From contig NZ_JACJOO010000071.1 in the NCBI RefSeq assembly GCF_014695575.1, positions 1 through 64,000 of the forward strand: a stretch of DNA of 64,000 nucleotides, in the 5' to 3' direction. The position numbers and the translations under genes are program-made. Positions 47,260 to 57,267 of this stretch are shown here, one piece after another (position 1 is the first letter of the stretch; every line of letters begins with the position of its first letter). The notes beneath the pieces are model-generated. The model was not told where the DNA came from. It worked only from the letters and a program-made list of their open reading frames with translations, and did not search any database. This DNA comes from Leptolyngbya sp. FACHB-8. Lineage in GTDB: Bacteria; Cyanobacteriota; Cyanobacteriia; Elainellales; Elainellaceae.

Positions 47260-48382
47260 GACAAATTAACCCCTCAAGACAGATCTGACTGGATAGTGTT
47301 TGGAAGATTTAATTAGTAGCAGAGAAATAATGCTTGGGCTGGACACTTCCCTATTGCATAGTGATGACTTTAGTAAGAGTTTCCCTGACGGTCAGGATCA
47401 CCCCATTAAACATGAGATTTTGGGTTTCGGAGCAGTTTTTTATGAACTTCTTGTCCGCTTTTAGGGACTGAATTCCTGCCCCAGAGAAACAAACATACGT
47501 CTTTGAGAAACATGGCGTAATGCTGACTACAGCCAATATAGGGAGCCACACAATGGGCTAAAACTAGGGTTGTTTAATTGCATCTTCTAGAGCAATAGGA
47601 GGAAACGTCAGCAACGATTTATTGAATTGTGATTGACATTCTTTACTATGCAAACTTTTCTGAATTGAGCAGACAGCTTGCATTCTCCCACCCTAATGTT
47701 TGGGGTTAGCGTACCCAAATGCTCTAGAAAAATTACAGGTTTAAAGATTTATCTTGAAAATGATGGCTTAACCGACCTGAAGCATTGCTAAAACCCTTCA
47801 AGGACAATTACGTTAGGTTTAAACCCTCTTTATTTTGACGTACAAAACCCATTTTCAACGAAAGACTCTGTAAAACAAAAAATTTGCGATTTCTTTATTT
47901 TCCTACCTACGTATACTCAAACCTTGTACCCTAGCAAACCTAAACTCAAACTCTTATTTTGCTGTCCTAAAGCGATGCAGAATGAGGGTTTGGATTTTAG
48001 TTCATACAGGTATATGAATTACGTACTTCCCCAGAACTCCAAGCAAAAATCGTGAATTTTGCGCTAAAACGGGAGAAAAATCACAATTTTTGATGCTACT
48101 GAAAGCTGAAGTAACCTAATCTTGCACTTCTCCAAACCAGCATCTAGAAACCCACTTTGAACAGCGTGGGTGTAGTCCACTTCACCCTTCAAAAATTATG
48201 TGGGATTCCTGCGTTGGGTAGGACGGAAGAAGGATAGGCCAGAAGAAGGAGAAAGTAGTGTGGTGTACGGTTCGTTGCTCCTAGCGCAGCAAAACCGTGC
48301 GTGGTTCTAGTAACGATGCTTAACTAAGGCTCCGTAAAAACCGAGGTGTGCGTAATTTTGCATTCAGTATCTTTAAAAATAG
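47260..48382. other. 1.1 kb without a supportable gene, upstream of the RTX gene
   Basis: This is the probable promoter region of the RTX gene on the minus strand. A 66-codon minus-strand frame (47351-47551) has no family resemblance and is not accepted. At 48240-48310 a stretch with ACGGTTCG and ACCGTGCG loosely recalls group II intron domain V but does not fold as one. Confidence 0.6.
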
Positions 48383-48424
48383 AGCCCCCCTTCTGTCACC
48401 GAATGCAACGGCAAAAGGGGGGCT
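48383..48424 (-). terminator. pyk terminator
   Basis: AGCCCCCCTT and AAGGGGGGCT pair around a 22-base loop. On the minus strand it is followed by CTATTTTTA. It lies about 110 bases past the pyk stop. Confidence 0.75.
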
Positions 48425-48533
48425 GAGTTCTAGGGCTTGCTTTAAAGCCCTCTGGAAAGGTTTTTTCGTGTACTTGGCGTACGGAAAAGACAGCTAAAAC
48501 AGACCCTAGTGCATAGTTATCTTCAGTTCATAT

Positions 48534-50336
48534 TTAGGCTTCAATGCGAGCAGGCAGCACTAAATCTGCAGGGACAACTCCCGGAGAACCTGAGAAGACA
48601 AGACCCCGCTGCATATCCAGAGTCAAGAGGGTACCATCGCGAATGACTTCAGTGGCATTCTTAAAGCCGACAATGACTGGAACACCCAGTCGTAACCCGA
48701 TGACGGCTGCATGGCTCGTTAGGCTATCGTCCTCCGTGACGATGCCTGAGGCTTTCCGAATGGCTTCTACATAGTCAGCGCTAGTGTTGGATACCACTAA
48801 AATTTCGCCGGGGTTGAAGTTGCTGACTTCCTTGCTGCTACGGGCTACACGAGCACGGCCACTGACAGAACCCTGACCGATGCCGATGCCCTTGCCCAGT
48901 ACGGCAGTAACCACATCAACTTTAATCAGGTCAGTAGAACCTGCCACACCTTGCAGGGTTCCGGCAGTCATCACCACCAGCTCTCCTTCAAAGAGGAGTT
49001 GTTTCTCTTGGGCCACGTTAAGAGCAGCCTGGAAGGTTTGCCCCGTAGACGGCAGGTCTAGCACCAACAATGGGCGCACCCCCCATACCAGTTGTAACTG
49101 GCGAGCCACATCAACGTGAGGCGTAATCGCCAGGATTGGGGTGCGGGGGCGGAATTTTGATACGTTGCGAGCCGTTGCCCCGGTTTTTGTGAGGGTCATG
49201 ATAGCTGCGGCCCGAAGCTGCTCGGCAATATTCCCTACAGCCTGACTAATAGCATTGGGAATGGAATGACTGGAGGTGTTGTCATTTAAGTTGCGAGCCA
49301 GGCTCTGCTCTTGCTCGATACGCACAGCAATGCGGGCCATGGTTTCGACAGCCTGCACGGGGTATTGACCCACGGCAGTTTCGTTAGAAAGCATGACTGC
49401 ATCCGTGCCATCCAGGATGGCGTTGGCTACATCGGAAATTTCGGCACGGGTAGGACGAGCATTGCTCACCATGCTGTCGAGCATTTGGGTGGCAGTAATG
49501 ACTGGGATGCCTAAACGGTTGGCGGTGCGAATCAGTCGCTTTTGAAGAATGGGTACATCCTCCGCGGGCAGCTCAACCCCCAGGTCTCCCCGAGCAACCA
49601 TGACACCGTCACAGATGGAGAGCACCGCTTCCATTTGTTCGATCGCCTCGTGTTTCTCAATCTTGGCGATCACCGGTACATTTTTTCCGGCGCTGGAGAT
49701 CAGTTCTTTGACTTCCAGTACATCCTGCGGATTACGAACAAAGCTCAGGGCAACCCAATCGACTCCCTGATCCAGACCGAACATTAAATCGGTCTTATCC
49801 TTGTCAGTCAGGGCTTTGATGGAGAGGTAGACGCCAGGAAAATTGACTCCTTTGTTGTTGGAGAGTACACCACCAACCGTTACCCGGCAGTGCAGCTCTC
49901 GTTTAACGGGGTCTACCTTTTCGACCCGCATTTCGACCCGACCATCATCTAACAGAATGATGGCACCTTCGGGGACTTCATCAGCTAGGGGGTCGTAGGT
50001 GACACAGCTGATCTCCTGAGTACCCGGACAGAGATTGCTGGTGAGAATGTAGGGATCACCCTTTTGTAGAGTGATAGGGCCATCCTGAAACTTACCCAGA
50101 CGAATCTTTGGGCCTTGCAGGTCTTGCAGGATGCCGACCGGCTGATTCAGTTCAAAGGAAATCTGGCGGATCAGGCGAATATTGCGCTGGTGATCCTCAT
50201 GAGTACCGTGGGAAAAGTTGAGGCGAAGAGTCGTTGCGCCCGCCAGAATCAGACTTCGCAGAACTTCTGGGCTGCTGGTGGCCGGGCCGATGGTCGCTAC
50301 AATTTTGGTACGTCGCAGAGAGTGATGAAAAGACAT
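48534..50336 (-). CDS. pyk: Pyruvate kinase with C-terminal PEP-utiliser domain
   Basis: A 600-residue glycolytic enzyme making pyruvate and ATP from phosphoenolpyruvate. The core has RRTKIVATIGPATSS (N-terminus), TLRLNFSHG, the catalytic lysine in VIAKIEKHEAIEQM, MVARGDLGVE, and TATQMLDSM. After residue 470 comes an extra domain like the phosphohistidine domain of PEP synthase/PTS enzyme I, with EILVVSNTSADYVEAIRKASGIVTEDDSLTSHAAVIGLRLGVPVIVG; the histidine in TSHAAV is retained. The same architecture is known in Bacillus-type and some cyanobacterial pyruvate kinases. It is transcribed away from uvrC. Confidence 0.96.
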   Translation of the reverse strand: MSFHHSLRRTKIVATIGPATSSPEVLRSLILAGATTLRLNFSHGTHEDHQRNIRLIRQISFELNQPVGILQDLQGPKIRLGKFQDGPITLQKGDPYILTSNLCPGTQEISCVTYDPLADEVPEGAIILLDDGRVEMRVEKVDPVKRELHCRVTVGGVLSNNKGVNFPGVYLSIKALTDKDKTDLMFGLDQGVDWVALSFVRNPQDVLEVKELISSAGKNVPVIAKIEKHEAIEQMEAVLSICDGVMVARGDLGVELPAEDVPILQKRLIRTANRLGIPVITATQMLDSMVSNARPTRAEISDVANAILDGTDAVMLSNETAVGQYPVQAVETMARIAVRIEQEQSLARNLNDNTSSHSIPNAISQAVGNIAEQLRAAAIMTLTKTGATARNVSKFRPRTPILAITPHVDVARQLQLVWGVRPLLVLDLPSTGQTFQAALNVAQEKQLLFEGELVVMTAGTLQGVAGSTDLIKVDVVTAVLGKGIGIGQGSVSGRARVARSSKEVSNFNPGEILVVSNTSADYVEAIRKASGIVTEDDSLTSHAAVIGLRLGVPVIVGFKNATEVIRDGTLLTLDMQRGLVFSGSPGVVPADLVLPARIEA

Positions 50337-50737
50337 GGGATTCCAGAAGTCTATGGCGAGTGGGTTGGAGAAGAATCCAAACCCGGTTTAGTTCGTTATG
50401 CAGAAGGACGCCCAGGAGTCCTAAAAATTTTAGCTAGATATAAGAATTGGAAAAAAGAGATTAGAAAAGAGTGGATACGGTTGTACCATCATCCATTAGT
50501 AAGAATTCCCGTGAGCAACAGGGATAGTACCATGTTTGGTTGCCCTGTTTAGCAGCACTCGCTGGGATCTGCCTGGTTCTAGGCCAAGTCTGTTTCGGCA
50601 ATCCGAATCATACCCCGGCTCTAGGGGTGGGATTCTTCAATTGTTTGATGAGTATATCGGAGTTGAGACTCGCTACCATCAGAAGGTGGGAGGGTTTCTC
50701 CTCTGTCATCGCTTTTATCCATTCTTTTTTGGCATTG
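50337..50737. other. pyk-uvrC divergent intergenic region
   Basis: It should contain both promoters. An open frame crosses it on the plus strand (ending 50552) with KNWKKEIRKEWIRLYHHPLVRIP, but it begins inside pyk and matches no family I know. The uvrC frame also stays open upstream of its likely start, and that part encodes hydrophobic, unconserved residues. Confidence 0.5.
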
Positions 50738-52741
50738 ATGCCTGAGCTGCCTGTGACGTCATCCTCTAAAGCTGTGCCTTTACTGAAGGATCCCGATCGC
50801 CTTTCAGCGCGCCTGAAGGAGATTCCCCAGGAACCTGGGGTCTATATGATGCGGGACGGGTCCGACAATATTCTCTACATTGGCAAGTCACGGAGTTTGC
50901 GATCGCGCGTTCGCTCCTACTTCCGTCAGGACCAAAACCGGGAACCTCGGATTGCCCTGATGGCCATGCAGGTAGTCGAGATCGAATTTATCGTGACCGA
51001 CACCGAAGCAGAAGCGCTGGTGCTAGAGTCCAACCTGATTAAAACGCACCAACCCCACTTCAATATTCTGCTGAAGGATGATAAGAAGTACCCGTTCCTC
51101 TGCATTACGTGGAGTGAGGACTATCCGCGAATTTTTATTACCCGGAAGCGATCGCTGGGAAAGACGCGCGATCGCTACTACGGCCCTTACGTTGATGTGG
51201 GAGCCCTACGCCGCACCCTCGGTATTGTGAAGCGGGTGTTTCCTCTACGACAGCGACCTCAACCTCTTTTCAAAGATCGTCCCTGTCTGAACTACGACAT
51301 GGGCCGTTGCCCTGGTGTTTGCCAAAAAATTATCTCGCCGGAAGAATACCACAAGATCATGCAGAAAGTAGCGATGATCTTTCAGGGGCGAACCCAAGAA
51401 TTGGAGGAGGCTCTGAAGACGCAGATGGAGAAAGCGTCGGAAGACTTGAACTTTGAGTTAGCGGCCCGGCTGAGGGATCAAATTCGGGCTCTGCAAACGT
51501 TAGGTTCGGATCAGAAGGTGTCGCTGACGGATGATACGGTATCGCGAGATGCGATCGCCCTCATGGCCGACGAGCATCACGCCTGCATCCAACTCTTTCA
51601 AATGCGAGCGGGTCGCCTGGTGGGACGACTGGGATTTGTGGCCGATGCTCAATCTGGAACTCCTGGGGCAATTTTGCAACGGGTACTGGAGGATCACTAC
51701 GCAACGGTAGACGACGTAGAAATTCCCGGCGAAATTCTTAGCCAGCATGAACTGCCCGATACCGAGATGCTCGCAGCAGCCCTATCGGAGCGACGGAAGC
51801 GGAAGGTTTCGATTGATGTACCCCAGCGCCAGAGTAAAGCCGACCTGATCGAAATGGTGGAGCGCAACGCCGGATACGAACTGGCTCGTACCCAGCGCTT
51901 CACCGAGCGCAACAATCAGGCCATGCTGGATCTGGCAGAACTGCTCGACCTTCCCGACCTCCCCCACCGCATCGAAGGCTACGATATTTCTCACATTCAG
52001 GGGTCTGATGCGGTCGGCTCTCAGGTGGTGTTTGTAGATGGTCTGCCTGCCAAACAGCACTACCGCCACTACAAAATCAAAAATCCCACAGTGCAGACCG
52101 GCCACTCCGATGACTTTGCCAGCCTTGCTGAAGTGATTCAACGCCGCTTCCGCAAGTACCGCCGAGATGCCGATACGGCTGCACCCAGTTTGGGAGATGC
52201 GCGATCGCCCTCCAAAGAAACCCCCTCCGTCCTCACCGGACGCGGTGACGACTTCCCCGACGTGGTCATGATTGACGGGGGTAAAGGCCAGCTCTCTGCC
52301 GTAGTGGAAGCACTGCGGGAAATGAATCTACTGGAAGAAGTGCGGGTGATTAGCTTGGCCAAGCAACGGGAAGAAGTTTTCTTACCGGGTGAATCCAAAC
52401 CGCTCAACACAGATCCCGAGCAACCGGGTGTGCAGCTCTTGCGGCGTTTGCGAGATGAAGCCCACCGCTTTGCTGTGAGTTTCCACCGGCAGAAGAGGAG
52501 CGATCGCATGCGCCGTTCCCGCCTGGAGGACATCCCTGGTCTTGGCCTGCATCGCCAAAAACTCCTCCTCGGCCACTTCCGCTCCATCGACTACCTACGG
52601 GAAGCAACTCCCAAACAAATCGAAGCAGTCCCTGGCATTGGCCCCAAAATGGCCCAGCAAATTTACGACTACTTCCACCCAAACCGCGAAGCCGCCTTAC
52701 AGGAGATTGAGGAGGGAGTGGTGTCGGAGATGGGGAATTAG
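50738..52741 (+). CDS. uvrC: Excinuclease ABC subunit C
   Basis: A 667-residue dual-incision nuclease of nucleotide excision repair, working with UvrA and UvrB. The GIY-YIG domain for the 3' cut is [30 protein letters not shown] (about 26-55). A UVR motif ([15 protein letters not shown]) binds UvrB. The RNase H-like domain for the 5' cut has [20 protein letters not shown] and [14 protein letters not shown]. Two helix-hairpin-helix motifs ([13 protein letters not shown] and [16 protein letters not shown]) end it. Start: the ATG at 50738 ([10 protein letters not shown]) gives the family's usual N-terminus; the frame stays open to 50540. No strong ribosome binding site is seen. Confidence 0.96.
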   Translation: MPELPVTSSSKAVPLLKDPDRLSARLKEIPQEPGVYMMRDGSDNILYIGKSRSLRSRVRSYFRQDQNREPRIALMAMQVVEIEFIVTDTEAEALVLESNLIKTHQPHFNILLKDDKKYPFLCITWSEDYPRIFITRKRSLGKTRDRYYGPYVDVGALRRTLGIVKRVFPLRQRPQPLFKDRPCLNYDMGRCPGVCQKIISPEEYHKIMQKVAMIFQGRTQELEEALKTQMEKASEDLNFELAARLRDQIRALQTLGSDQKVSLTDDTVSRDAIALMADEHHACIQLFQMRAGRLVGRLGFVADAQSGTPGAILQRVLEDHYATVDDVEIPGEILSQHELPDTEMLAAALSERRKRKVSIDVPQRQSKADLIEMVERNAGYELARTQRFTERNNQAMLDLAELLDLPDLPHRIEGYDISHIQGSDAVGSQVVFVDGLPAKQHYRHYKIKNPTVQTGHSDDFASLAEVIQRRFRKYRRDADTAAPSLGDARSPSKETPSVLTGRGDDFPDVVMIDGGKGQLSAVVEALREMNLLEEVRVISLAKQREEVFLPGESKPLNTDPEQPGVQLLRRLRDEAHRFAVSFHRQKRSDRMRRSRLEDIPGLGLHRQKLLLGHFRSIDYLREATPKQIEAVPGIGPKMAQQIYDYFHPNREAALQEIEEGVVSEMGN

Positions 52742-52810
52742 GAGCAAGGGAGAAGGTGTGCGGTGTGGGAAGTACACCACACCACACCAATGGGTAAGCC
52801 CTGAACTTCG

Positions 52811-52816
52811 TATAAT
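52811..52816 (+). promoter_or_regulatory. Probable msrB -10 box
   Basis: A perfect TATAAT 41 bases upstream of the msrB ATG. The -35 hexamer is not clear. Confidence 0.45.
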
Positions 52817-52856
52817 GAGAGCAGAAGAAACAAAACGTTACAAGCCCAGGCTATCC

Positions 52857-53264
52857 ATGGAAAAAATCCAAAAAACTGAAGCTGAGTGGAAGCAGCAGCT
52901 CACTGATCAGCAATTTTATGTAACTCGGAAAAAAGGCACTGAGCGGGCTTTTACCGGGGAGTATCATGCAAACAAAGCGTCCGGCACCTACAAGTGCATC
53001 TGTTGCGGCACCCCCCTCTTTAGCTCCGAGACCAAGTATGAGTCCGGTACAGGCTGGCCGAGCTTCTGGGCACCGATTGACCCTGAAAACGTGGCTCTGG
53101 AAGAAGACCGTACTCTTTTTATGCGACGAACTGAAGTGCTTTGTGCAGCCTGTGATGCTCACCTGGGTCATGTGTTTCCCGATGGTCCTCGTCCAACAGG
53201 ACAACGGTATTGCATGAACTCTGCGGCTTTAAAGTTTGAGCCGGAAGAAACAGCCGAGTCTTAA
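52857..53264 (+). CDS. msrB: Peptide-methionine (R)-S-oxide reductase
   Basis: A 135-residue repair enzyme reducing methionine-R-sulfoxide in proteins. Zinc is held by Cys47/Cys50 ([11 protein letters not shown]) and Cys96/Cys99 ([13 protein letters not shown]). The catalytic residue is Cys119 in RYCMNSAAL. There is no clear resolving cysteine near residue 65 (GTGWPSF), so recycling may use another route. Start ATG at 52857 ([11 protein letters not shown]) is preferred; the frame runs open back into uvrC. Its terminator is a very long perfect hairpin. Confidence 0.95.
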   Translation: MEKIQKTEAEWKQQLTDQQFYVTRKKGTERAFTGEYHANKASGTYKCICCGTPLFSSETKYESGTGWPSFWAPIDPENVALEEDRTLFMRRTEVLCAACDAHLGHVFPDGPRPTGQRYCMNSAALKFEPEETAES

Positions 53265-53271
53265 TTCTTTA

Positions 53272-53336
53272 AAAGTTCTGATGAACAAAGAGAGCGTGGA
53301 GCTAAGTTCCACGCTCTCTTTGTTCATCAGAACTTT
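53272..53336 (+). terminator. msrB terminator-like hairpin (65 bp)
   Basis: Twenty-nine-base perfect arms, beginning AAAGTTCTGATGAACAAAG, with a 7-base loop, 7 bp after the msrB stop. Far longer than a standard terminator and without a strong T-run, it may be one of the palindromic elements used as a terminator. Confidence 0.7.
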
Positions 53337-53423
53337 GCATGACCGCTTTTTAAGGGTGTGAACGTTAACCGGTGAAGTCGCCTAACAATTCATGCAGGCC
53401 ATCTGAGCGCGTATCGCTCAGAA

Positions 53424-53486
53424 TTAGGAAGGTTATTTTTTGAAAAGCTACGCTCCGCGCGGCTTTTCAAAAAATAACCTTCCTAA
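53424..53486. repeat. Palindromic element, family D copy 4
   Basis: The ends TTAGGAAGG and CCTTCCTAA enclose TTATTTTTTGAAAAGC arms and a TCC loop. Nine bases on, a family A element begins, the same D-A neighbourhood seen after gyrB. Confidence 0.8.
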
Positions 53487-53494
53487 CCTTACGT

Positions 53495-53618
53495 AACCTC
53501 AGTTCGGGATAAGCTGCAGTGCTTATTTTGGCGTGCGCAAAGCGCACGCCAAAATAAGCATTTTCAAGTGCCGCACAACGCCCGGCACTCGAAAATGGCC
53601 TTAACCCGAACTCAGGTT
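53495..53618. repeat. Palindromic element, family A copy 3 (124 bp)
   Basis: Same orientation and length as copy 1. Stem bases differ in compensating pairs: GCTTATT/AATAAGC here against GCTCATT/AATGAGC, and ATTTTC/GAAAAT against GTTTTC/GAAAAC. It is flanked by ACGT on both sides, which is also a palindrome, so a target duplication is uncertain here. Confidence 0.9.
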
Positions 53619-53733
53619 ACGTAAGACCGTACTTTATGACGGAAAGCAACTGTTTGGTGGTATAGGGTGCGAATCACCACACACCACCAAATATGGGCGA
53701 ACTTAAACTGTCGAGCTCGCTAGGGTGCGCCAG

Positions 53734-55227
53734 TTAAGGCGGGCCGAAGGGGTCGAAGGGCGTGGGGCGCACGGGTTCCAGAGGGGACGTATCATTAGGG
53801 GCGATCGCTTCTCCTTCATCTCCTTCCGGTGCCTCATCTGATGACGGCACATCAAAGGGAGGGTTTTCTTGCAATTCTGGCTCTGCCACGTCTTCGGAGG
53901 GAGGAGTTTCTGCGGGTGGCTCGGAGTCGGTTGAAGGTCGTGTTAACGCTGTCAATTGCTCATTGAAATAGCGGACACGGCCGGGGTAACGCATTTGTTC
54001 TGCAAGACGCAGGGCTTGCTGGTAGCTGCTAATGGCCCGCCCTGTTTGCCCCTGTTCCTGGTAAATCCGCCCCATTTGGCTAAAGACTTCCATAATGCCC
54101 AGGCGATCGTAAGACTCTAGCTGCACAGACTGCAATAGTTGGTAAACCACTAGAGCATCATCAGGGCGGTTGAGATCCTCATACAGGCCAGCCAACTGTT
54201 CTAAGGCATCGCTGGCATAGCCGTATTGCTGCTGGGCCAAAGCGGCTGCATAGGCTGACTGGTAGTGATTTGCGGCTTGTGCTGGCTGCTGCGATTGACG
54301 ATAGCTATTGCCCAGGGCAATTTGCAACTCTGGTAGTTTGAGGGGGTCGGTCTCCCTATACCACTCCACCAGTTGCGACAGGATGCCAATGGCCTGCTCG
54401 TACTGTCTCCCCTGTTGGTAGGCGTAGGCTAACTGCGTCAAGATATCTTCTTCACGAGCGCGATCGCCCCGTTGCCGTGCCCGCTGCAATAGCTCCTCAT
54501 AGACTTGAGCGGCTTCTGCATAGTAAAACCAGCCCAGGTGTAAATCGGCCAATGACATAAGCGTGGACTCTTCTACCGCTGTGTCTCCACTGGCCCGTGC
54601 CTGATCCAAAATCTGGTCGTAGAGACGCACGGCTGCACTGTAATTGCGAAGAGTACGGTAGCTATCTGCGATGGAAAGCAGCAGCGTGAAGTTGAGGGGT
54701 TGTTGCAGTTGTAAATCTGCTTCAATTTCTTCCAGCCGAGCCGTAATCAGTCGTACCGCTTGGTTCTCGCTTTCCGACCAGGCGTACTCACCCACCCGCC
54801 CCAGGGCTGGCACTTCTTCCTGATAGCCCAAAACTCGCCGCAAGCGCAGTTCTCGGTACCAAATTTCAAAAGCTTGACGTTTGTTACCTGCAGCCAGCTG
54901 GGCCTGAGCCTCCAGGTTGAGGCGATTCAGTGCTTGTCGTAGGAAGTAAATTTCTAGCGGGCTAAAGGGGCGATCGACTACGGGTTGCGGCAGCAGTGGA
55001 TCCGGCTCAGTTAATTCCAAGGGATTGGGAGGAAACTCTTCAGCCTCCTCTTGAGCCAGAGCAGGTTTGACAAGTCCAGTCATGGTTAGCACGACTAACC
55101 CCATCAGCATCAGCGTTAGACGGGACGCCCGATGAGCCTGTCCCCAAGGGAATAATGCCCATCGTTGCTTGGCTCTGGCTTTTTGCTCCTGCATCCGCAT
55201 CATGGTGTTGTCTCTTGTGTGATCCAT
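53734..55227 (-). CDS. Exported TPR-repeat protein
   Basis: A 497-residue protein of unknown role. A long signal-like N-terminus has a hydrophobic span (LMLMGLVVLTMTGLVKPALAQ, about 39-59) ending in an ALA-Q cleavage-type site, so it is probably periplasmic or membrane-tethered. Then come about seven to eight tetratricopeptide-type helical pairs (about 95-425), for example ADLHLGWFYYAEAAQVYEELL and GRIYQEQGQTGRAISSYQQAL, which bind protein partners. The tail (430-497) is rich in Pro, Glu and Ser and looks disordered. A later start (M9 or M10) would still keep the signal. It is monocistronic. Confidence 0.85.
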   Translation of the reverse strand: MDHTRDNTMMRMQEQKARAKQRWALFPWGQAHRASRLTLMLMGLVVLTMTGLVKPALAQEEAEEFPPNPLELTEPDPLLPQPVVDRPFSPLEIYFLRQALNRLNLEAQAQLAAGNKRQAFEIWYRELRLRRVLGYQEEVPALGRVGEYAWSESENQAVRLITARLEEIEADLQLQQPLNFTLLLSIADSYRTLRNYSAAVRLYDQILDQARASGDTAVEESTLMSLADLHLGWFYYAEAAQVYEELLQRARQRGDRAREEDILTQLAYAYQQGRQYEQAIGILSQLVEWYRETDPLKLPELQIALGNSYRQSQQPAQAANHYQSAYAAALAQQQYGYASDALEQLAGLYEDLNRPDDALVVYQLLQSVQLESYDRLGIMEVFSQMGRIYQEQGQTGRAISSYQQALRLAEQMRYPGRVRYFNEQLTALTRPSTDSEPPAETPPSEDVAEPELQENPPFDVPSSDEAPEGDEGEAIAPNDTSPLEPVRPTPFDPFGPP

Positions 55228-55671
55228 ACCCGTTAGGCCGCCTCAAAGCGTTTGGGTGCCATCAAAGGGAACGTAAGATGGCTCCCGTTTGACTAAGCCC
55301 GACTGCTGCTTGAGCTGTTCAATCCTATCCCTCAACAGCCTACAGCAGAACCCTGCCCCTGTTTTCAGGACGTAGAATTCCCCTCCGGGTGTTTCCATTC
55401 CAGTCATATCTTCTGTTCAAATGCGCTGTAGTAAAGAAAATGAGCTGTGCTCAGGATGCTGCCTAGCAATTCTCATTTTGGGCTTCAAAACCGAGAGTTC
55501 GCGCCCGACGGGCGCGAACTCTCGGCTTTGAAGTTTGAAAATAGCCTGCCGAAGGCAGGCTACTTTCAAACTTCAATTCAAAATGAGAATTGCTGGATGG
55601 TGCCCTTTCTACTGGAGTTGGGGTTCGAACCGCTATAGAATGCTTTGGTTTCAGCAAATGGAGTCGATGCC
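55228..55671. other. Intergenic region upstream of purD
   Basis: It is largely filled by the 130-bp family C element at 55465-55594. A GGTTCGAACC just after it resembles a tRNA T-arm loop, but no tRNA can be folded around it. Confidence 0.7.
55465..55594. repeat. Palindromic element, family C copy 1 (130 bp)
   Basis: The ends are AGCAATTCTCA and TGAGAATTGCT. Two hairpins are inside: CCGAGAGTTCGCGCCC and TTTGAAAATAGCCTGCC, the second with a GAA loop. It ends 78 bp before purD. Confidence 0.88.
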
Positions 55672-56946
55672 GTGAAGGTTTTGGTGGTAGGCAATGGTGG
55701 ACGGGAGCATGCATTAGCCTGGGGGTTACTGCGATCGCCCCAAGTCACGGAAGTTATCTGCGCCCCTGGCAACGGTGGCACAGCGACCCTTGCACGTTGT
55801 CGCAATGAACCCATCGGCGTTAGCGATTTTGACGGCATTGCCAACCTGGTGAAAACTGCCGCCATTGACCTGGTTGTTGTCGGGCCAGAGGTTCCTCTGG
55901 CAGAAGGCATCACTGATTTCCTCCGAACTCAGAGTGTTGCTGTGTTTGGTCCTTCTCAAGCGGGTGCCCAAATCGAGGCAAGCAAAGCCTGGGCCAAACA
56001 ACTGATGGAGGAAGCAGGGATTCCAACTGCGACCGCAGCAGTTTTTGAAGAAAAAGAGGGGGCGATCGCCCACCTCCAAACCCACGGCGCTCCTATTGTT
56101 GTGAAAGCTGATGGGCTTGCGGCAGGCAAAGGCGTCACCGTAGCGATGACCGTTGAGGAAGCCCAGGCTGCCATTGAATCTGCCTTTGGAGGGCAGTTTG
56201 GCGACGCAGGTAACCGGGTTGTATTAGAAGAATTTTTGCAAGGCCAGGAAGCCTCAGTACTGGCTATTACGGATGGGAAAACGATTCGTCCGTTGTTACC
56301 CGCGCAGGATCACAAGCAGATCGGGGAAGGGGATACCGGCCCAAACACAGGTGGGATGGGGGTGTATGCTCCGACTCCGGTTGTGGATGATGCGCTGTTG
56401 GAGCGGATTCAGCGGGAGGTGCTGGAACCGGCGATCGCTCAACTTCAAAAACGCGGCATTGACTACCGGGGCATTCTCTATGCGGGTCTGATGATTACTC
56501 CCAACGGCGACCCAAAAGTGATTGAGTTTAACTGCCGTTTTGGGGATCCAGAAACCCAGGTCGTGCTCCCTCTGCTCGAAACTCCACTGCATGAGCTATT
56601 CCTGGCCTGTGTTGAGCAACGCCTGGCAGAATTTCCACCACTGCAATGGAATCCGGGCGCTGCTGCCTGCGTTGTCATAGCGGCCAAAGGCTATCCCGGT
56701 AGCTATCCCAAAGGCGACCCCATCACGGGTATTGCAGAGGCAGAAGCCACCGGGGCTGTAGTCTTCCATGCCGGAACTCGGTTGGATGGCGAAACGGTCT
56801 TGACGGATGGGGGCCGAGTGTTAGGGGTGACCGCGACAGGGGAGAGTTTTGAGAAGGCGATCGCCCAGGCCTATGCTGCCCTCGAACCCATTCACTTTGA
56901 CGGTGCCTATTACCGTCGCGATATTGGCCATCGCATCCTAAAGTAG
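55672..56946 (+). CDS. purD: Phosphoribosylamine-glycine ligase
   Basis: A 424-residue ATP-grasp enzyme for step two of purine synthesis. Its start, VKVLVVGNGGREHALAW, is the family N-terminus. ATP-grasp features are VKADGLAAGKGV, EASVLAITDGKTIRPLLPAQDHK, GGMGVYAPTP and VIEFNCRFGDPETQ. Start: GTG at 55672 is eight bases after GGAG and gives the family length; the frame also opens at a TTG 27 bases earlier. It sits upstream of nblS with palindromic elements on both sides. Confidence 0.95.
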   Translation: MKVLVVGNGGREHALAWGLLRSPQVTEVICAPGNGGTATLARCRNEPIGVSDFDGIANLVKTAAIDLVVVGPEVPLAEGITDFLRTQSVAVFGPSQAGAQIEASKAWAKQLMEEAGIPTATAAVFEEKEGAIAHLQTHGAPIVVKADGLAAGKGVTVAMTVEEAQAAIESAFGGQFGDAGNRVVLEEFLQGQEASVLAITDGKTIRPLLPAQDHKQIGEGDTGPNTGGMGVYAPTPVVDDALLERIQREVLEPAIAQLQKRGIDYRGILYAGLMITPNGDPKVIEFNCRFGDPETQVVLPLLETPLHELFLACVEQRLAEFPPLQWNPGAAACVVIAAKGYPGSYPKGDPITGIAEAEATGAVVFHAGTRLDGETVLTDGGRVLGVTATGESFEKAIAQAYAALEPIHFDGAYYRRDIGHRILK

Positions 56947-56967
56947 TTCAAGCGAACGGTTTTCGAG

Positions 56968-57036
56968 CTTTAGAGCCGAGAGTTCGTGCCCATAGTGCAT
57001 AAACTCTCGGCTCTAAAGTTCAAAATGAGAACTGCT
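56968..57036. repeat. Palindromic element, family C, partial copy
   Basis: One hairpin, CTTTAGAGCCGAGAGTT and complement, followed by the family right end TGAGAACTGCT. The second hairpin is absent. It is 21 bp after purD and may end its transcript. The adjoining full copy begins 10 bp later. Confidence 0.8.
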
Positions 57037-57046
57037 GCAACATCCC

Positions 57047-57176
57047 AGCAATTCTCAGTATGGGCATCAAAGCCAAGAGTTCACGCCTGTAGGGCGTGAA
57101 CTCTTGGCTTTGATGCCCGAAAACCACGCGCCTTTGGCGCGCGGTTTTCGGGCCTGATTTCAAAATGAGAATTGCT
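57047..57176. repeat. Palindromic element, family C copy 2 (130 bp)
   Basis: Same length and ends as the copy at 55465. The first hairpin is CCAAGAGTTCACGCC, so both strands of the stem have changed together relative to CCGAGAGTTCGCGCC. The second hairpin, CCCGAAAACCACGCGCC with a TTT loop, is almost wholly different from its counterpart but pairs perfectly. Confidence 0.88.
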
Positions 57177-57267
57177 GACAACATCCCCCTTCTTAGGAAA
57201 ACTTGCCGAAGATGTTTATGATTTGAGTAGTATCTCTATGACCGATCCACGGGATGGTTGAAGAGCT

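Noticed and set aside
47351..47551. 66-codon minus-strand frame upstream of the RTX gene
   Set aside because: No ribosome binding site or recognisable family; likely chance.
48240..48315. Group II intron domain V remnant (also a GAGCCGTGCGG at about 5198)
   Set aside because: The two halves of the 34-base domain do not pair, no GNRA-type loop is present and no maturase gene is nearby.
50324..50552. Plus-strand frame between pyk and uvrC
   Set aside because: It starts in the antisense of pyk, lacks a ribosome binding site and resembles nothing I know, although its lysine-rich middle is not obviously random.
55610..55640. GGTTCGAACC as the end of a tRNA gene
   Set aside because: The flanking bases do not form a T-stem or acceptor stem, and no cloverleaf can be built upstream, where the palindromic element lies.
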